Assembly (NCBI RefSeq): GCF_009193255.1
Contig: NZ_WACG01000001.1
Location: 1,364,001 to 1,428,000 of the forward strand
Reading direction: 5' to 3'
Origin: Arthrobacter koreensis
GTDB taxonomy: Bacteria > Actinomycetota > Actinomycetes > Actinomycetales > Micrococcaceae
DNA length: 64,000 nucleotides
Below, in pieces: positions 34,769 through 43,615 of this stretch. Position 1 is the first letter of the stretch; each line of letters begins with the position of its first letter. The notes beneath the pieces were generated by a model. It saw only the letters and a program-made list of their open reading frames with translations, ran no database searches and was not told the origin of the DNA. The position numbers and the translations under genes were made by a program.

Positions 34769-35254
34769 CTACCAGCCCCAGGTGCCCGGAGCGCCCTTGA
34801 AAGGCCCGGTCACCCGGCTGGTAATCCAGCCGCCGTAGAAGTCCCCTTCCTGCGGCTGGACTTCTTCCCCGTCCACTGTCACGGAGTTCATCAGCCCCGG
34901 GTACAAGGCAGCGGTGTGGGCCAGCGCCTCGTAGCCGGGAAACGGATGCGCGTAGGTCCAGGCGGCGCGCACGGCCCGCTGGCCGCCGGAGACGACGTCG
35001 AAATAGGAGGCAGCGCCCTTGAACTCACAGTGCGTCACTCCGCTGACCGGCTGCAGCACCCCGGGGGCGAAGACCTCCAGGGGCAGGTAGTAGACCGGCG
35101 GATGGCTGGTCTCGAGGACGCGCAGCGCTTCCCTGGTGTCTGCGATCAGGTTTCCGCCCAACCAGACCTTGACGTGTTCATCGCTCGGTTCGACTCGGGG
35201 CGGACGGGGATAGGACCAGACGGACTCGGCATGCGGGTGAAAGCGGTTTTCCAT
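34769..35254 (-). CDS. DUF427 domain protein
   Basis: A 161-residue protein with a DUF427 beta-barrel: VKVWLGGNLIADTREALRVLETSHPPVYYLP, then CEFKGAASYFDV and AWTYAHPFP, all family hallmarks. The function is unknown. AAGGAA seven bases before ATG supports this start. The upstream same-strand gene runs 109 nt into this one in another frame, which is odd (see findings). Confidence 0.88.
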   Translation of the reverse strand: MENRFHPHAESVWSYPRPPRVEPSDEHVKVWLGGNLIADTREALRVLETSHPPVYYLPLEVFAPGVLQPVSGVTHCEFKGAASYFDVVSGGQRAVRAAWTYAHPFPGYEALAHTAALYPGLMNSVTVDGEEVQPQEGDFYGGWITSRVTGPFKGAPGTWGW

Positions 35255-35871
35255 GCGTGGATTCCTTCTTTCTGCGCCGGCCTGGCGGTGATGGTGGTGG
35301 TCACCGCCAGGATCTGCGGCCGTGCCGGCACGGAGGAGAACCCGAACCGGACAGGCGGGCTGACCGGCCGCAGGGCGCCCATGTCCTCACCGTTCCAGGA
35401 ACATTGCGCCGACGCGAGGCGGCGGATGGAGCGTACTCCGTAGAACTCCAGCCGGTCCCCGGTAGTTCCCGCGGTCCGCACCCCGCGGACAATCAGGCTG
35501 GCGAGCGGGTTGATGGCCTGCAGCCACAGCGGGTGGACGGCGAGCGGCGCCGGTACGGCTTCAAGGACCCGTCCCAGCGGGGTCACCGGGCCCAGCCGGG
35601 CGCTGAGCTGCAGCGGACCGCCGTCGACCCGCAGCCTGTCCTCGGCCAGGAACGCGCTCACTGGAACCACATCGATCGCGTCAAAGGTGTAGGTGGATGA
35701 GACGTAGCGGGCAACCGCTTCGCTGGGCGCCAGCAGCAACCGGGAACCGAACCGGTTCTCCACCATGACGTCGGTGAACGGACCGAACGGTGAGTCCGGC
35801 CAGTGCCCAACAACCAGGCGGGTTCCCGAGGCGGTACCCAGCCCGGCGATATAGCCGCGGAAGCGCTCCAT
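35146..35871 (-). CDS. Hypothetical protein with out-of-frame tail over DUF427 gene
   Basis: A 241-residue open frame from ATG 35871, which has TACGGT six bases upstream (leaderless pattern). Residues 1-190 look like a genuine globular protein (VVGHWPDSPFGPFTDVMVENRFG, ARYVSSTYTFDAIDVVPVSAFL, LEFYGVRSIRRLASAQCSW). The last 40-50 residues are low-complexity, basic and Pro/Ser-rich and are read from the DUF427 leader and first codons in another frame. The authentic C-terminus may have been near 35270 and lost its stop. No family is recognised. Confidence 0.65.
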   Translation of the reverse strand: MERFRGYIAGLGTASGTRLVVGHWPDSPFGPFTDVMVENRFGSRLLLAPSEAVARYVSSTYTFDAIDVVPVSAFLAEDRLRVDGGPLQLSARLGPVTPLGRVLEAVPAPLAVHPLWLQAINPLASLIVRGVRTAGTTGDRLEFYGVRSIRRLASAQCSWNGEDMGALRPVSPPVRFGFSSVPARPQILAVTTTITARPAQKEGIHAWKTAFTRMPSPSGPIPVRPESNRAMNTSRSGWAET

Positions 35872-36067
35872 GGCTAAACCGTACGCCTCCGTGCCCGCCT
35901 TCCAAACCGGCAAAGCCGCAGATCGGCTAAACTTGACAGGTAAGAGCCCCGCATCCCGGATCACGGACCGCTGTGTCCCCAGTCTCAGGGTGCAGGGGCG
36001 TTCTCATGCACGGTAGCGGTTCAGCGCCTGGCGCGGCTCCCTAGCGTAACTAATGGGGGAGGATCCC

Positions 36068-37357
36068 ATGCCCGCAATTGTCATCGTCGGCGCCCAGTGG
36101 GGCGACGAAGGTAAAGGTAAGGCCACCGACCTGCTTGGCGGCCGCGTCGACTACGTCGTCAAGCCCAACGGCGGAAACAACGCCGGCCACACCGTCGTCG
36201 TCGGTGGTGAAAAGTACGAACTGAAGCTGCTTCCCGCGGGCATCCTGAGCCCCAACGCCATTCCCGTGATCGGCAACGGCTGCGTGGTGAACCTGGAGGC
36301 CCTGTTCGCCGAAATCGACGGGCTGGAAGCACGCGGAGCGGACACCTCCAAGCTGCGGATCTCCGCCAACGCCCACCTGGTGGCGCCGTTCCACCAGGTC
36401 ATGGACAAGGTCACCGAGCGGTTCCTGGGCAAGCGTGCCATCGGCACCACCGGCCGCGGCATTGGTCCGGCCTACATGGACAAGGTTGCCCGGCTCGGCA
36501 TCCGCGTCCAGGACATCTTCGATGAGTCGATCCTGCGCCAGAAGGTGGAAGGCTCGCTTCGGCAGAAGAACCAGCTGCTGCTGAAGGTCTACAACCGCCG
36601 CGACGTGGATGTGGAAGAGATGGTGCAGTACTTCCTCTCCTACGCTGACCGCCTGCGTCCCATGGTCATCGACTCCACGTATGAACTGAACCGTGCGCTG
36701 GACGAGGACAAGGTCATCCTGATGGAAGGCGGCCAGGCCACGTTCCTTGACGTTGACCACGGCACCTACCCGTTCGTCACGTCCTCCAACCCGACCGCCG
36801 GCGGCGCGTCCGTTGGCTCCGGCATTGGCCCCACCCGCATCAACCGCGCGGTGGGCATCATCAAGGCCTACACCACCCGTGTTGGTGCCGGTCCGTTCCC
36901 CACCGAACTCTTCGATGACATGGGCCTGTACCTGCAGAAGACCGGCGGCGAGTTCGGCGTGAACACCGGCCGCCCGCGCCGCTGCGGCTGGTACGACGCC
37001 GTGCTGGCGCGCCACGCTTCCCGCGTCAACGGCTTCACGGACTACTTCGTGACCAAGCTGGACGTGCTCACCGGCATCGAGAAGATCCCGGTCTGCGTGG
37101 CCTACGACGTCGACGGCGTGCGTTTCGATGAGATGCCGATGACGCAGACCGACTTCCACCACGCCAAGCCGATCTTCGAGTACTTCGACGGCTGGACCGA
37201 GGACATCACCGGCGCGAAGACCCTCGAGGACCTGCCGGAGAACGCCCGCAACTACGTGCTGGCCCTGGAGAAGATGTCCGGTACCCGCTTCTCCGCGATC
37301 GGCGTCGGCCCGGACCGGGACCAGACAATCGTGATCCGCGACCTGATCAGCGAATAA
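36068..37357 (+). CDS. purA: Adenylosuccinate synthetase
   Basis: A 429-residue enzyme forming adenylosuccinate from IMP, aspartate and GTP in AMP synthesis. The N-terminal [15 protein letters not shown] has catalytic Asp13 and the GTP loop; [35 protein letters not shown] and the C-terminal [15 protein letters not shown] are canonical. GGGGGAGG five bases before ATG 36068 fixes the start. A promoter-like TAGCGT lies about 20 nt upstream. A strong terminator follows. Confidence 0.98.
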   Translation: MPAIVIVGAQWGDEGKGKATDLLGGRVDYVVKPNGGNNAGHTVVVGGEKYELKLLPAGILSPNAIPVIGNGCVVNLEALFAEIDGLEARGADTSKLRISANAHLVAPFHQVMDKVTERFLGKRAIGTTGRGIGPAYMDKVARLGIRVQDIFDESILRQKVEGSLRQKNQLLLKVYNRRDVDVEEMVQYFLSYADRLRPMVIDSTYELNRALDEDKVILMEGGQATFLDVDHGTYPFVTSSNPTAGGASVGSGIGPTRINRAVGIIKAYTTRVGAGPFPTELFDDMGLYLQKTGGEFGVNTGRPRRCGWYDAVLARHASRVNGFTDYFVTKLDVLTGIEKIPVCVAYDVDGVRFDEMPMTQTDFHHAKPIFEYFDGWTEDITGAKTLEDLPENARNYVLALEKMSGTRFSAIGVGPDRDQTIVIRDLISE

Positions 37358-37366
37358 TCCGTCCGG

Positions 37367-37400
37367 AAAAGCCCCGCAGCTTCAAGGCTGCGGGGCTTTT
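37367..37400 (+). terminator. Terminator of purA
   Basis: A 14-bp perfect stem (37367-37380 with 37387-37400) with a six-base loop and a T-run beyond the stem, 10 nt after the purA stop; the A-run on the left makes it usable for the convergent VOC gene too. Confidence 0.93.
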
Positions 37401-37407
37401 TTGGGTC

Positions 37408-37770
37408 TTAGTCCCGGGCCGCGAGGACGCAGAACTCATTGCCCTCGGGGTCTGCGAGCACCACCCACGGAACATCCGGCCCCTGCCCAACATCGGCGCG
37501 CACCGCGCCGAGCGCCAGCAGCCGCTCCACCTCCTCTTCCTGGCTGCAGCCGTACGGAACCAGGTCCATGTGCAGCCGCAGTTTGGCCGTCTTGCTCTCC
37601 GGGACAGGGATGATGTCCAGGGGTGGTCCCTGGACTCCGTCGCCGGGTGCCAGGGAAATGCCGCCGTCGAATTCTTCGGCGAACCGGTACCCCAGGGCCT
37701 GGGTCCAGAACCTGGCCTGCGCGTCGACGTCGAGGGCATCGAGGGCAAGGGAAGAGAATCTGCTGCTCAC
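37408..37770 (-). CDS. VOC/glyoxalase-like domain protein
   Basis: A 120-residue single-domain protein of the vicinal-oxygen-chelate fold (Glyoxalase_6 type): SSLALDALDVDAQARFWTQALGYRF, then LRLHMDLV and DVPWVVLADPEGNEFCVLA, the usual second half with the acidic ligand near the C-terminus. The reaction is unknown. GTG 37770 is preceded by AAAGGAG with seven-base spacing; a longer upstream frame is rejected. Confidence 0.85.
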   Translation of the reverse strand: MSSRFSSLALDALDVDAQARFWTQALGYRFAEEFDGGISLAPGDGVQGPPLDIIPVPESKTAKLRLHMDLVPYGCSQEEEVERLLALGAVRADVGQGPDVPWVVLADPEGNEFCVLAARD

Positions 37771-37864
37771 GGTAAGGCTCCTTTGGCTCAGGTGAGATCG
37801 GAAGAAACCTAGCAGCCGGGTGCCCCTCGGGAATAGGGGGTGAAGGAGGTGCTGGTGCGGACGG

Positions 37865-38857
37865 TTACCAGCGGTTGCGTGCTTCCTCGATCCAGCCGTG
37901 CACGCCGTCCAGGCTGTGGCGCGTACCGTCCGGAGTAGCAGCCCAGCCGGACCACGCGCCGAAGGCCTGCCAGGTCTTTGCGGCCACCAGAACGGCATTG
38001 GTCGCAGCCAGCCGCCGGTGGAACGGAGTCAGCGTGGCCTCGATCCAGTCCCCGCGGACATGCCACGCTGCCTGTGGATCCGTGAGGTCGTAGCTAAACT
38101 CCAGCTCGCCGTCGTAATGGTGCAGCACGCCGTCCACGATCAGCGCGTTTTCGGTGGCCGGCGTTCCCTCTGTCCACAGCCCGCCCAGCTGCAAACCCAG
38201 CCGGGTGCCGTTGGCCGTTCCATATCCGGCAGCCCAGTTCCAGCGCCTGGAATACGGCCAGCGTCCCCGTCCGCGGTCCAGGACAGCGAAGGCGTCCTCG
38301 CCCACCGCATATGCGCGCCCGTCGACCGTGATGGTTCCGCTGACCCGTCGGGCCACGTCCTTGAGGGTGTACTGGTACCGCGTGTCCGACCACGGAACCA
38401 CCACCCCCAGCACATCGCCTTCCGCCGGGGCATAAAGCTCGACGCCGACGCGCGGCGACTCGGCGCGCAGGTGCGTGCCGCCGGCGTCGTCATGGAAGCG
38501 CAGGTGCAGTCCGCCCATGGTGCCCACAGCGGTGAGGGGCGGCAGGGTGCCGGGCAGGAGCGCGGTGGAGCCCGCGGGAAGCGAGAGCCGATCCAGGCTG
38601 ATTTCCTGGCCGGTGGCGCGTTCGAACACGTAGAGCTGGAGGGTGGCGGCGTAATCCAGGTGAGCAATGGTCATGCCGAGCACCAGGTCCGGAGTCAGCA
38701 CGCCCCAGTACTCCCAGCGCTTGGTGCGCCAGCCGTGGGGAAGCCCCTGGGGGAGGTGCGCCGAAGCGTGCAGCGGTGAGCGGGTGAAGCCTACCGCTTC
38801 GGGGTTCAGCTTTCCGTTTTTCAGGGACAGCTGGACGGGTTCCTGAATTTCCTCCAT
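37865..38857 (-). CDS. DUF2804 domain protein
   Basis: A 330-residue protein covering a full DUF2804 domain: GWRTKRWEYWGVLTPDLVLGMTIAHLDYAA at the N-terminal third, FAVLDRGRGRWPYSRRWNWAAGYG in the middle and a C-terminal WVEEARNRW-like end (GWIEEARNRW). The fold is beta-rich, resembling lipocalin-like or hydroxylase domains; the function is unknown. TAGACT lies eight bases before ATG, so it may be leaderless as well. Confidence 0.88.
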   Translation of the reverse strand: MEEIQEPVQLSLKNGKLNPEAVGFTRSPLHASAHLPQGLPHGWRTKRWEYWGVLTPDLVLGMTIAHLDYAATLQLYVFERATGQEISLDRLSLPAGSTALLPGTLPPLTAVGTMGGLHLRFHDDAGGTHLRAESPRVGVELYAPAEGDVLGVVVPWSDTRYQYTLKDVARRVSGTITVDGRAYAVGEDAFAVLDRGRGRWPYSRRWNWAAGYGTANGTRLGLQLGGLWTEGTPATENALIVDGVLHHYDGELEFSYDLTDPQAAWHVRGDWIEATLTPFHRRLAATNAVLVAAKTWQAFGAWSGWAATPDGTRHSLDGVHGWIEEARNRW

Positions 38858-38868
38858 GGCGCCCCAGT

Positions 38869-39489
38869 CTAGGCGGCGCGGGCGAAATCATCCTGTACCG
38901 GACCGGCGGGCGGTTTGGCGCTGCGGCGGTAGTGGGCGGACTTGCAGGTGGCGTTCTTCCGGATCGGTGATTTACCGGAGCGCGGGACGGGCCGTTGGGT
39001 TCCCGGGCTGCTGCCCGGTGCCGGAAGGGGACTGTTCGGAGCTGCTGCGGCGGCAGCCCGTGCCGGAGCGGTTGCCCGCAGCACCTCGGGAGTTCCGGTT
39101 GCTCCTGCCGGGAAGAGTGCCTGGAGGACCTCTTCCCGGGCGGAATCCGCGGCCGCCAGGAAGTCCCGTGCTGTCGATGTGCCGGGGCCGGTGGCCGCGC
39201 GGCGGCGCAGGCGGACGCTTAGGCCGCGCCAGGCCAGCCAGCCCAGGACGGCCAGTGCCCCGCCGGTGCCGTACAGCAGCACCGCCGCCAGTACCAGGGA
39301 GGTTGTTCCGCCGGAGAAAACGCCGATGCCCATCACGGCGGCGGCCACCCACAGGCCGCTGAGCCAGCCTGCCGCATCCAGCGGAGGCGACGGCGGTGAG
39401 CCGGCTATCCGGCTGGGAAGTGTGCGGAGCTTCTCGAGGTATTCGGTGCGGGTGGCTGTTCCAAACCGGAACAACGCGGGGTGGGACAC
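38869..39489 (-). CDS. Hypothetical membrane protein with basic Pro-rich tail
   Basis: A 206-residue protein: a soluble N-terminus (HPALFRFGTATRTEYLEKLRTLPSRIAG), two membrane helices (WLSGLWVAAAVMGIGVFSGG and LVLAAVLLYGTGGALAVLGWLAW), then an Arg-rich, Ala/Pro-rich cytoplasmic tail ending in many basic residues. GTG 39489 has GGAAAGGAA just upstream. No family recognised. It is divergent from the heat-shock hsp20 gene, sharing its control region. Confidence 0.65.
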   Translation of the reverse strand: MSHPALFRFGTATRTEYLEKLRTLPSRIAGSPPSPPLDAAGWLSGLWVAAAVMGIGVFSGGTTSLVLAAVLLYGTGGALAVLGWLAWRGLSVRLRRRAATGPGTSTARDFLAAADSAREEVLQALFPAGATGTPEVLRATAPARAAAAAAPNSPLPAPGSSPGTQRPVPRSGKSPIRKNATCKSAHYRRSAKPPAGPVQDDFARAA

Positions 39490-39561
39490 TGCTTCCTTTC
39501 CTTCCAGACCAGGTTCGAATGAAAGACGGCGGAACGGGTTTTTCCGCTGCAACAGCTCGGG

Positions 39562-39588
39562 TTAGCACTCTCGCGTTGCAAGTGCTAA
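39562..39588 (+). promoter_or_regulatory. CIRCE-type HrcA operator
   Basis: TTAGCACTC, nine bases, then AAGTGCTAA: this matches the CIRCE consensus (TTAGCACTC-N9-GAGTGCTAA) at 17 of 18 positions. It lies 92 nt upstream of hsp20 and just upstream of a HAIR box. Confidence 0.88.
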
Positions 39589-39599
39589 TCTACTGCCGA

Positions 39600-39624
39600 A
39601 AGTTGAGTGAAGCCAACTCAACTT
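39600..39624 (+). promoter_or_regulatory. HAIR-type HspR operator
   Basis: AAGTTGAGT (39600-39608) and ACTCAACTT (39616-39624) form a perfect 9-bp inverted repeat with a 7-nt spacer. This is the geometry of the HspR-associated inverted repeat (CTTGAGT-N7-ACTCAAG), with one symmetric change at the outer base of each half. Confidence 0.88.
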
Positions 39625-39679
39625 TGATTCGAAATGGCAGATCAGCCCGCTGCGTACAGCGGAGTGAAGGAGTTGATTT

Positions 39680-40132
39680 GTGATGGCAACACGTTTTGAT
39701 CCGTTCCGTGAATTCGACCGTCTTGCCCAGGCCGTCCGCAGTGAATCCCTGCGCGGCATGCCCATGGACTTGTACCGGGAGGATGACCGGTATGTCCTGA
39801 GCGTTGACCTTCCCGGCATTGATCCGGGGTCCGTGGACATCGACGTCGACGGGCAGCTGCTGACCATCCGTGCCGAGCGCACCCTGCGCGGAAAGGACGG
39901 CGTCCAGTGGCTCACCCGCGAACGCGAAGGCGGGTCCTTCCTGCGCCAGCTCAGCCTGGGCCAGGGGATCGATACCGAGGGCATCAGCGCACATTATGAC
40001 AATGGCGTGCTGAGTGTGATTATCCCGGTCAGTGAAAAGGCCAAGCCGCGCCGTATCGAAGTGCAGTCCGGCTCCGGCGTGTCCCTCGGCGCCGTGGAAG
40101 AAAAGCACGACGCTGAGGTGGTCAGCGCCTAG
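39680..40132 (+). CDS. Hsp20/alpha-crystallin small heat shock protein
   Basis: A 150-residue small heat shock chaperone holding unfolded proteins under stress. The alpha-crystallin domain (about 28-135) shows YVLSVDLPGIDPGSVDIDVDGQLLTIRAER, a C-terminal YDNGVLSVIIPVSEKAKPRRI with the GVL signature, and a short acidic tail. An ATG three bases later (39683) is an equally possible start. The control region contains both a CIRCE and a HAIR operator, so both HrcA and HspR may repress it. A GC-rich hairpin follows. Confidence 0.95.
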   Translation: MMATRFDPFREFDRLAQAVRSESLRGMPMDLYREDDRYVLSVDLPGIDPGSVDIDVDGQLLTIRAERTLRGKDGVQWLTREREGGSFLRQLSLGQGIDTEGISAHYDNGVLSVIIPVSEKAKPRRIEVQSGSGVSLGAVEEKHDAEVVSA

Positions 40133-40150
40133 CACAACCGTGCCCGTGCA

Positions 40151-40183
40151 GGGGCGGCAGGCGGACTTTCCGCCTGCCGCCCC
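40151..40183 (+). terminator. GC-rich hairpin after hsp20
   Basis: A 15-bp perfect stem (40151-40165 with 40169-40183) and a three-base loop begin 18 nt after the hsp20 stop. T-tract is poor (TCGTCCTT). Confidence 0.75.
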
Positions 40184-40237
40184 TCGTCCTTGTCCGGGGA
40201 CCCTGACACCCGGGACGGGTCCGCGTAGCGTGGGCGT

Positions 40238-41356
40238 ATGACTACCCAGGCACGTGCCGCGATCCTGCGCGGCATCAACGAACCTTTTGAAATCACCGAT
40301 GTTGTCCTGGACGACCCGCGGCCCGACGAGGTCCTGGTCCGGGTGCAGGCAGCCGGAGTATGCGGCACGGACCTTGGGGTCCAGGCCGGGCACATTCCCT
40401 TCCCGCTGCCCGGAGTGCTGGGGCACGAGGGCGCCGGAATCGTGGAAGCCGTCGGCTCTGCCGTGACGTCCGTGGTGCCCGGAGACCACGTGCTGCTCAG
40501 CTTCACCAGCTGCGGTGAATGCCGGAACTGCCGCAGCGGACACCCCGCCTACTGCACCTACTTCCTGGAGCTCAACCTGGTGGGCGGGCAGCGGCTGGAC
40601 GGCAGCGCCACGATCAGCAAGGACGGTAAGGGAGTGCACGGCCACTTCTTCGCCCAGTCCTCCTTCTCCAACCTGGTGCTGGCCGACGAACGCGGAGTCA
40701 CCAAGGTGGACCCGGAAGCGGACCTGGCCCTGCTGGCGCCGCTGGGCTGCGGCGTGCAGACCGGCGCCGGAGCGGTCATGAACGTCCTGCGTCCCGAACC
40801 GGGATCCACCCTTGCCGTGTTCGGTGCCGGTCCCGTGGGCCTCTCGGCGGTCATGGCGGCCGCGCTCGGCGGGTCAACGCGCATCGTGGTCATGGACCTG
40901 GTGGACTCCCGCCTGGAACTGGCCCGCGAGCTGGGAGCCACCGACGTCGTCAATTCCGGCAGCACCGACGCGCTGCAGGCCCTGTTTGAACTGACCGGCG
41001 GCGCGGGAGTCACGCATGCGCTTGAAACCACGGGCAGCACCAAGGTGGCAGCCACCGCGGCGGACGCGCTGGCGCCGCTGGGCAAGCTGGGCCTGATCGG
41101 TGCCCCCGCTCCGGGGTCCACGGTGCAGCTGGACGTGAACTTCATGCTTAACGGCAGGCAGGTCCTGGGGATCACGGAAGGGGACTCGACTCCGCAGCTG
41201 TTCCTTCCCGCCTTGGTGGACCTGATCCAGCAGGGCAGGTTCCCGCTTGAAAAAATGATCACCCGCTATGCGTTCGGGGACATCAATTCGGCCGCCGCGG
41301 ACGCGAAGTCCGGGCAGGTCCTGAAACCCGTGCTGCACTTCGAAGACCTGCACTAG
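40238..41356 (+). CDS. Zinc-dependent alcohol dehydrogenase (aryl-alcohol type)
   Basis: A 372-residue medium-chain dehydrogenase: catalytic Cys in AAGVCGTDLG, GHEGAGIV with the His/Glu pair, structural-zinc cysteines in CGECRNCRSGHPAYC, the third catalytic ligand in PLGCGVQTGAGAV, and the NAD motif VFGAGPVGLSAV ending in an acidic residue. The CGVQTGAG form is typical of aryl-alcohol and mycothiol-type class III-like dehydrogenases; the substrate is uncertain. TAGCGT lies exactly six bases before ATG, a leaderless layout. Confidence 0.9.
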   Translation: MTTQARAAILRGINEPFEITDVVLDDPRPDEVLVRVQAAGVCGTDLGVQAGHIPFPLPGVLGHEGAGIVEAVGSAVTSVVPGDHVLLSFTSCGECRNCRSGHPAYCTYFLELNLVGGQRLDGSATISKDGKGVHGHFFAQSSFSNLVLADERGVTKVDPEADLALLAPLGCGVQTGAGAVMNVLRPEPGSTLAVFGAGPVGLSAVMAAALGGSTRIVVMDLVDSRLELARELGATDVVNSGSTDALQALFELTGGAGVTHALETTGSTKVAATAADALAPLGKLGLIGAPAPGSTVQLDVNFMLNGRQVLGITEGDSTPQLFLPALVDLIQQGRFPLEKMITRYAFGDINSAAADAKSGQVLKPVLHFEDLH

Positions 41357-41396
41357 GCTGGGGATACATCCGGTCCCGAAGGCAAGGCGGTTCCCC

Positions 41397-42197
41397 ATGT
41401 TGGTCAGCGTAGGTCAGTTCAGTCCAGGCGGAGACGTCCAGGCCAACCTGGCAGTGATGCGCTCACTGGCGGAGAAAGCCCGGGCCGAGGGATCCGAACT
41501 GATCGTGTTCCCGGAAGAGTCGATGTTCAGCATCGGCAAGGTGGACGGGCCGCTGGCGGCAGCCGTGGACGCCGGATGGAGCACCTTCGTGCAGCGGCTG
41601 TCCCTGGCTGCTGCGGAACTAGGCATCGCCGTCGTCGCCGGCGGGTACGAATCCTCCGGGGAGGACCGTCCCTACAACACGCTGGTGGCCATCGAGGCGG
41701 ACGGCCGCATCGCAGCCACATACCGCAAGCTGCACCTCTACGATGCGTTCAGCTATTCCGAGTCCACCCGCATCAAGCCCGGAGACCGGGGCATCCAGGT
41801 GGTTGAACTCGGCGGACTTCGGGTGGGCCTGATGACCTGCTATGACCTGCGTTTTCCGGAGCTGGCCCGGGCGCTGGCGGTGCAGGGCGCGGACCTGCTT
41901 GCCGTTCCGGCCGCCTGGTTCAAGGGCGAGCATAAGATCGACCACTGGGAAACGCTGCTGAAGGCGCGGGCCATCGAGAACACGGTGTGGGTGGCTGCGG
42001 CCGGCACGGCGAGCGGGCACACCATCGGCCATTCGGCCATCCTCGATCCGATGGGAGTGCCGCAGGTGTTCCTCGATGAGGAAACCGAAGCCGTGGCAAC
42101 GGCCGATGTGGTGCGGACCCGGATCGAGGAAGTCCGTGAGTATCTTCCGGTGCTGGCCAACCGGCGGTTCTCGGTGGCCGAGGAGATCGCGCCCTAG
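41397..42197 (+). CDS. Carbon-nitrogen hydrolase (nitrilase superfamily)
   Basis: A 266-residue amidase-type enzyme. The Glu-Lys-Cys triad is seen: Glu in IVFPEES (residues 40-41), Lys in YRKLHLYD and Cys in MTCYDLRFPE. The compact length without extra domains fits the Nit/omega-amidase-like branch, which hydrolyses small omega-amides or deaminated glutathione. Forty nucleotides separate it from the dehydrogenase upstream. Its stop codon shares the palindrome CTAG with the convergent permease stop. Confidence 0.92.
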   Translation: MLVSVGQFSPGGDVQANLAVMRSLAEKARAEGSELIVFPEESMFSIGKVDGPLAAAVDAGWSTFVQRLSLAAAELGIAVVAGGYESSGEDRPYNTLVAIEADGRIAATYRKLHLYDAFSYSESTRIKPGDRGIQVVELGGLRVGLMTCYDLRFPELARALAVQGADLLAVPAAWFKGEHKIDHWETLLKARAIENTVWVAAAGTASGHTIGHSAILDPMGVPQVFLDEETEAVATADVVRTRIEEVREYLPVLANRRFSVAEEIAP

Positions 42198-43615
42198 CTC
42201 CGGTCTGTTCCCGCGCTGGCTGCTGGTTCGGGCAGGTCGATGGGCTTGTGGCCCTGGTCCTTTACCAGGAACCGGTAGGCGGCCAGCATCAGGAGCAGCC
42301 ACACTACGCCAACCGCCAGTGCGGTGCGCCCCGGACCGGTGAAGGCCAGGATCACGGTTACCAGCGCCATAAAACCCAGGACGACGTAGTTCAGCACCGG
42401 CCAGCCGGGGAACGCGAAACCGGCCGACGGCGTACCGTCGCGCCGCATCTGCCGCCGCATCCGGTGGTGGCTGAGCAGGATCGAGGACCAGGTGAAGATC
42501 GTGGCGAAGGTGGCTGTGGACGCCACCACCAGGAACAGCTGCTCCGGAATCCACAGGAAGAGTCCCAGGCCCGCGATCAGGCTCGCCATGATGATGGCTA
42601 CGGGCCATACCGGCACTCCGTAGCGGGAAACATTGGTGAAGCCCCTCGGCGCGTGTCCCTGCTCGGCCAGGCCGTACATGGTCCGCGAGGCTGCGTAGAA
42701 GATCGAGTTCATGGCGGACAGGGCAGCGGTAAGTACCACGGCGTTGATCAGGTGCTCGGCGAACGGGATGCCGATCCCGGCGAAGACCTGCACGAAGGGG
42801 CTGCCTTCGGACCCGATCCGGTCCCACGGGAACAGGCACAGCATGACGCCGAGGGACAGGACGTAGAAGAGCAGGATCCGCACCGGCACGGTGTTCACGG
42901 CCTTGGGGATGGCCCGCTGCGGGTCCCCGGTCTCACCGGCAGTCACTCCGAGGGTCTCGATGCCGCCAAAGGAGAACACCACGATTCCAAGGCTCATGAC
43001 AATGCCCCACACGCCAAAGGGTGCGAACCCGCCGTGGTCCACGAGATGGTTGACGCCGGGCTCATAGCCTCCGGTACTGACACCGAAGACAATCAGGTAC
43101 AGCCCGCCGGCGATCATGGCGATGATGGTGGAGACCTTGACCAGGGTGAACCAGAACTCCATTTCGCCGAAGACGCTGACCCGCATCAGGTTCAGCCCGC
43201 CGATCAGGAGCATCGCTGCGATCATCCACACCCAGCCGGGTGTGTCCGGGAACCAGAGGCCCATGTACATGCTCACCGCGGTCATGTCCGCGATGGCCAC
43301 GATCATCATTTCGAAGGCGAAGGTCCAGCCGGTGAGGAAACCCATGCGGGGACCGAGGTAGCGTCCTGCGTACTGGGAGAAGGAACCTGCCACCGGGTGG
43401 CGTACCGCCATCTCTCCCAGCGCCCGCATCACCAGGAATACGGCGCACCCGGCGATGATGTAGGCGATCAGGACGGCGGGGCCGGCAGCCTGGATGGTTT
43501 CGGATGATCCATAGAACAGTCCCGTTCCGATGGCGGATCCAAGGGCGATGAAGCGGATGTGCCGCAGCGACAGGCCGCGCTTTAGCTCTGTGTGGTGAGG
43601 CGTGGTGCTGGGCAT
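42194..43615 (-). CDS. Amino acid permease (APC family, AAT subgroup)
   Basis: A 473-residue 12-helix permease with the amino-acid transporter signature: LKRGLSLRHIRFIALGSAIGTGLFYGSSETIQAAGPAVLIAY at the N-terminus (helix 1 GxGTG) and FSFGGIETLGVTAGETGDPQRAIPKAVN in the middle. It resembles the proline/aromatic/GABA/asparagine permeases (GabP, ProY, AnsP); the exact substrate cannot be fixed. It ends in a short Pro/Ala-rich cytoplasmic tail. A 333-nt gap upstream separates it from the divergent sigma-factor gene. Confidence 0.93.
   Translation of the reverse strand: MPSTTPHHTELKRGLSLRHIRFIALGSAIGTGLFYGSSETIQAAGPAVLIAYIIAGCAVFLVMRALGEMAVRHPVAGSFSQYAGRYLGPRMGFLTGWTFAFEMMIVAIADMTAVSMYMGLWFPDTPGWVWMIAAMLLIGGLNLMRVSVFGEMEFWFTLVKVSTIIAMIAGGLYLIVFGVSTGGYEPGVNHLVDHGGFAPFGVWGIVMSLGIVVFSFGGIETLGVTAGETGDPQRAIPKAVNTVPVRILLFYVLSLGVMLCLFPWDRIGSEGSPFVQVFAGIGIPFAEHLINAVVLTAALSAMNSIFYAASRTMYGLAEQGHAPRGFTNVSRYGVPVWPVAIIMASLIAGLGLFLWIPEQLFLVVASTATFATIFTWSSILLSHHRMRRQMRRDGTPSAGFAFPGWPVLNYVVLGFMALVTVILAFTGPGRTALAVGVVWLLLMLAAYRFLVKDQGHKPIDLPEPAASAGTDRS

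Noticed and set aside
35872-36067. A TTGACA-containing promoter or riboswitch before purA
   Set aside because: TTGACA at about 35936 has no matching -10 at 16-18 nt, and no known aptamer pattern was recognised; only the TAGCGT near the start is plausible.
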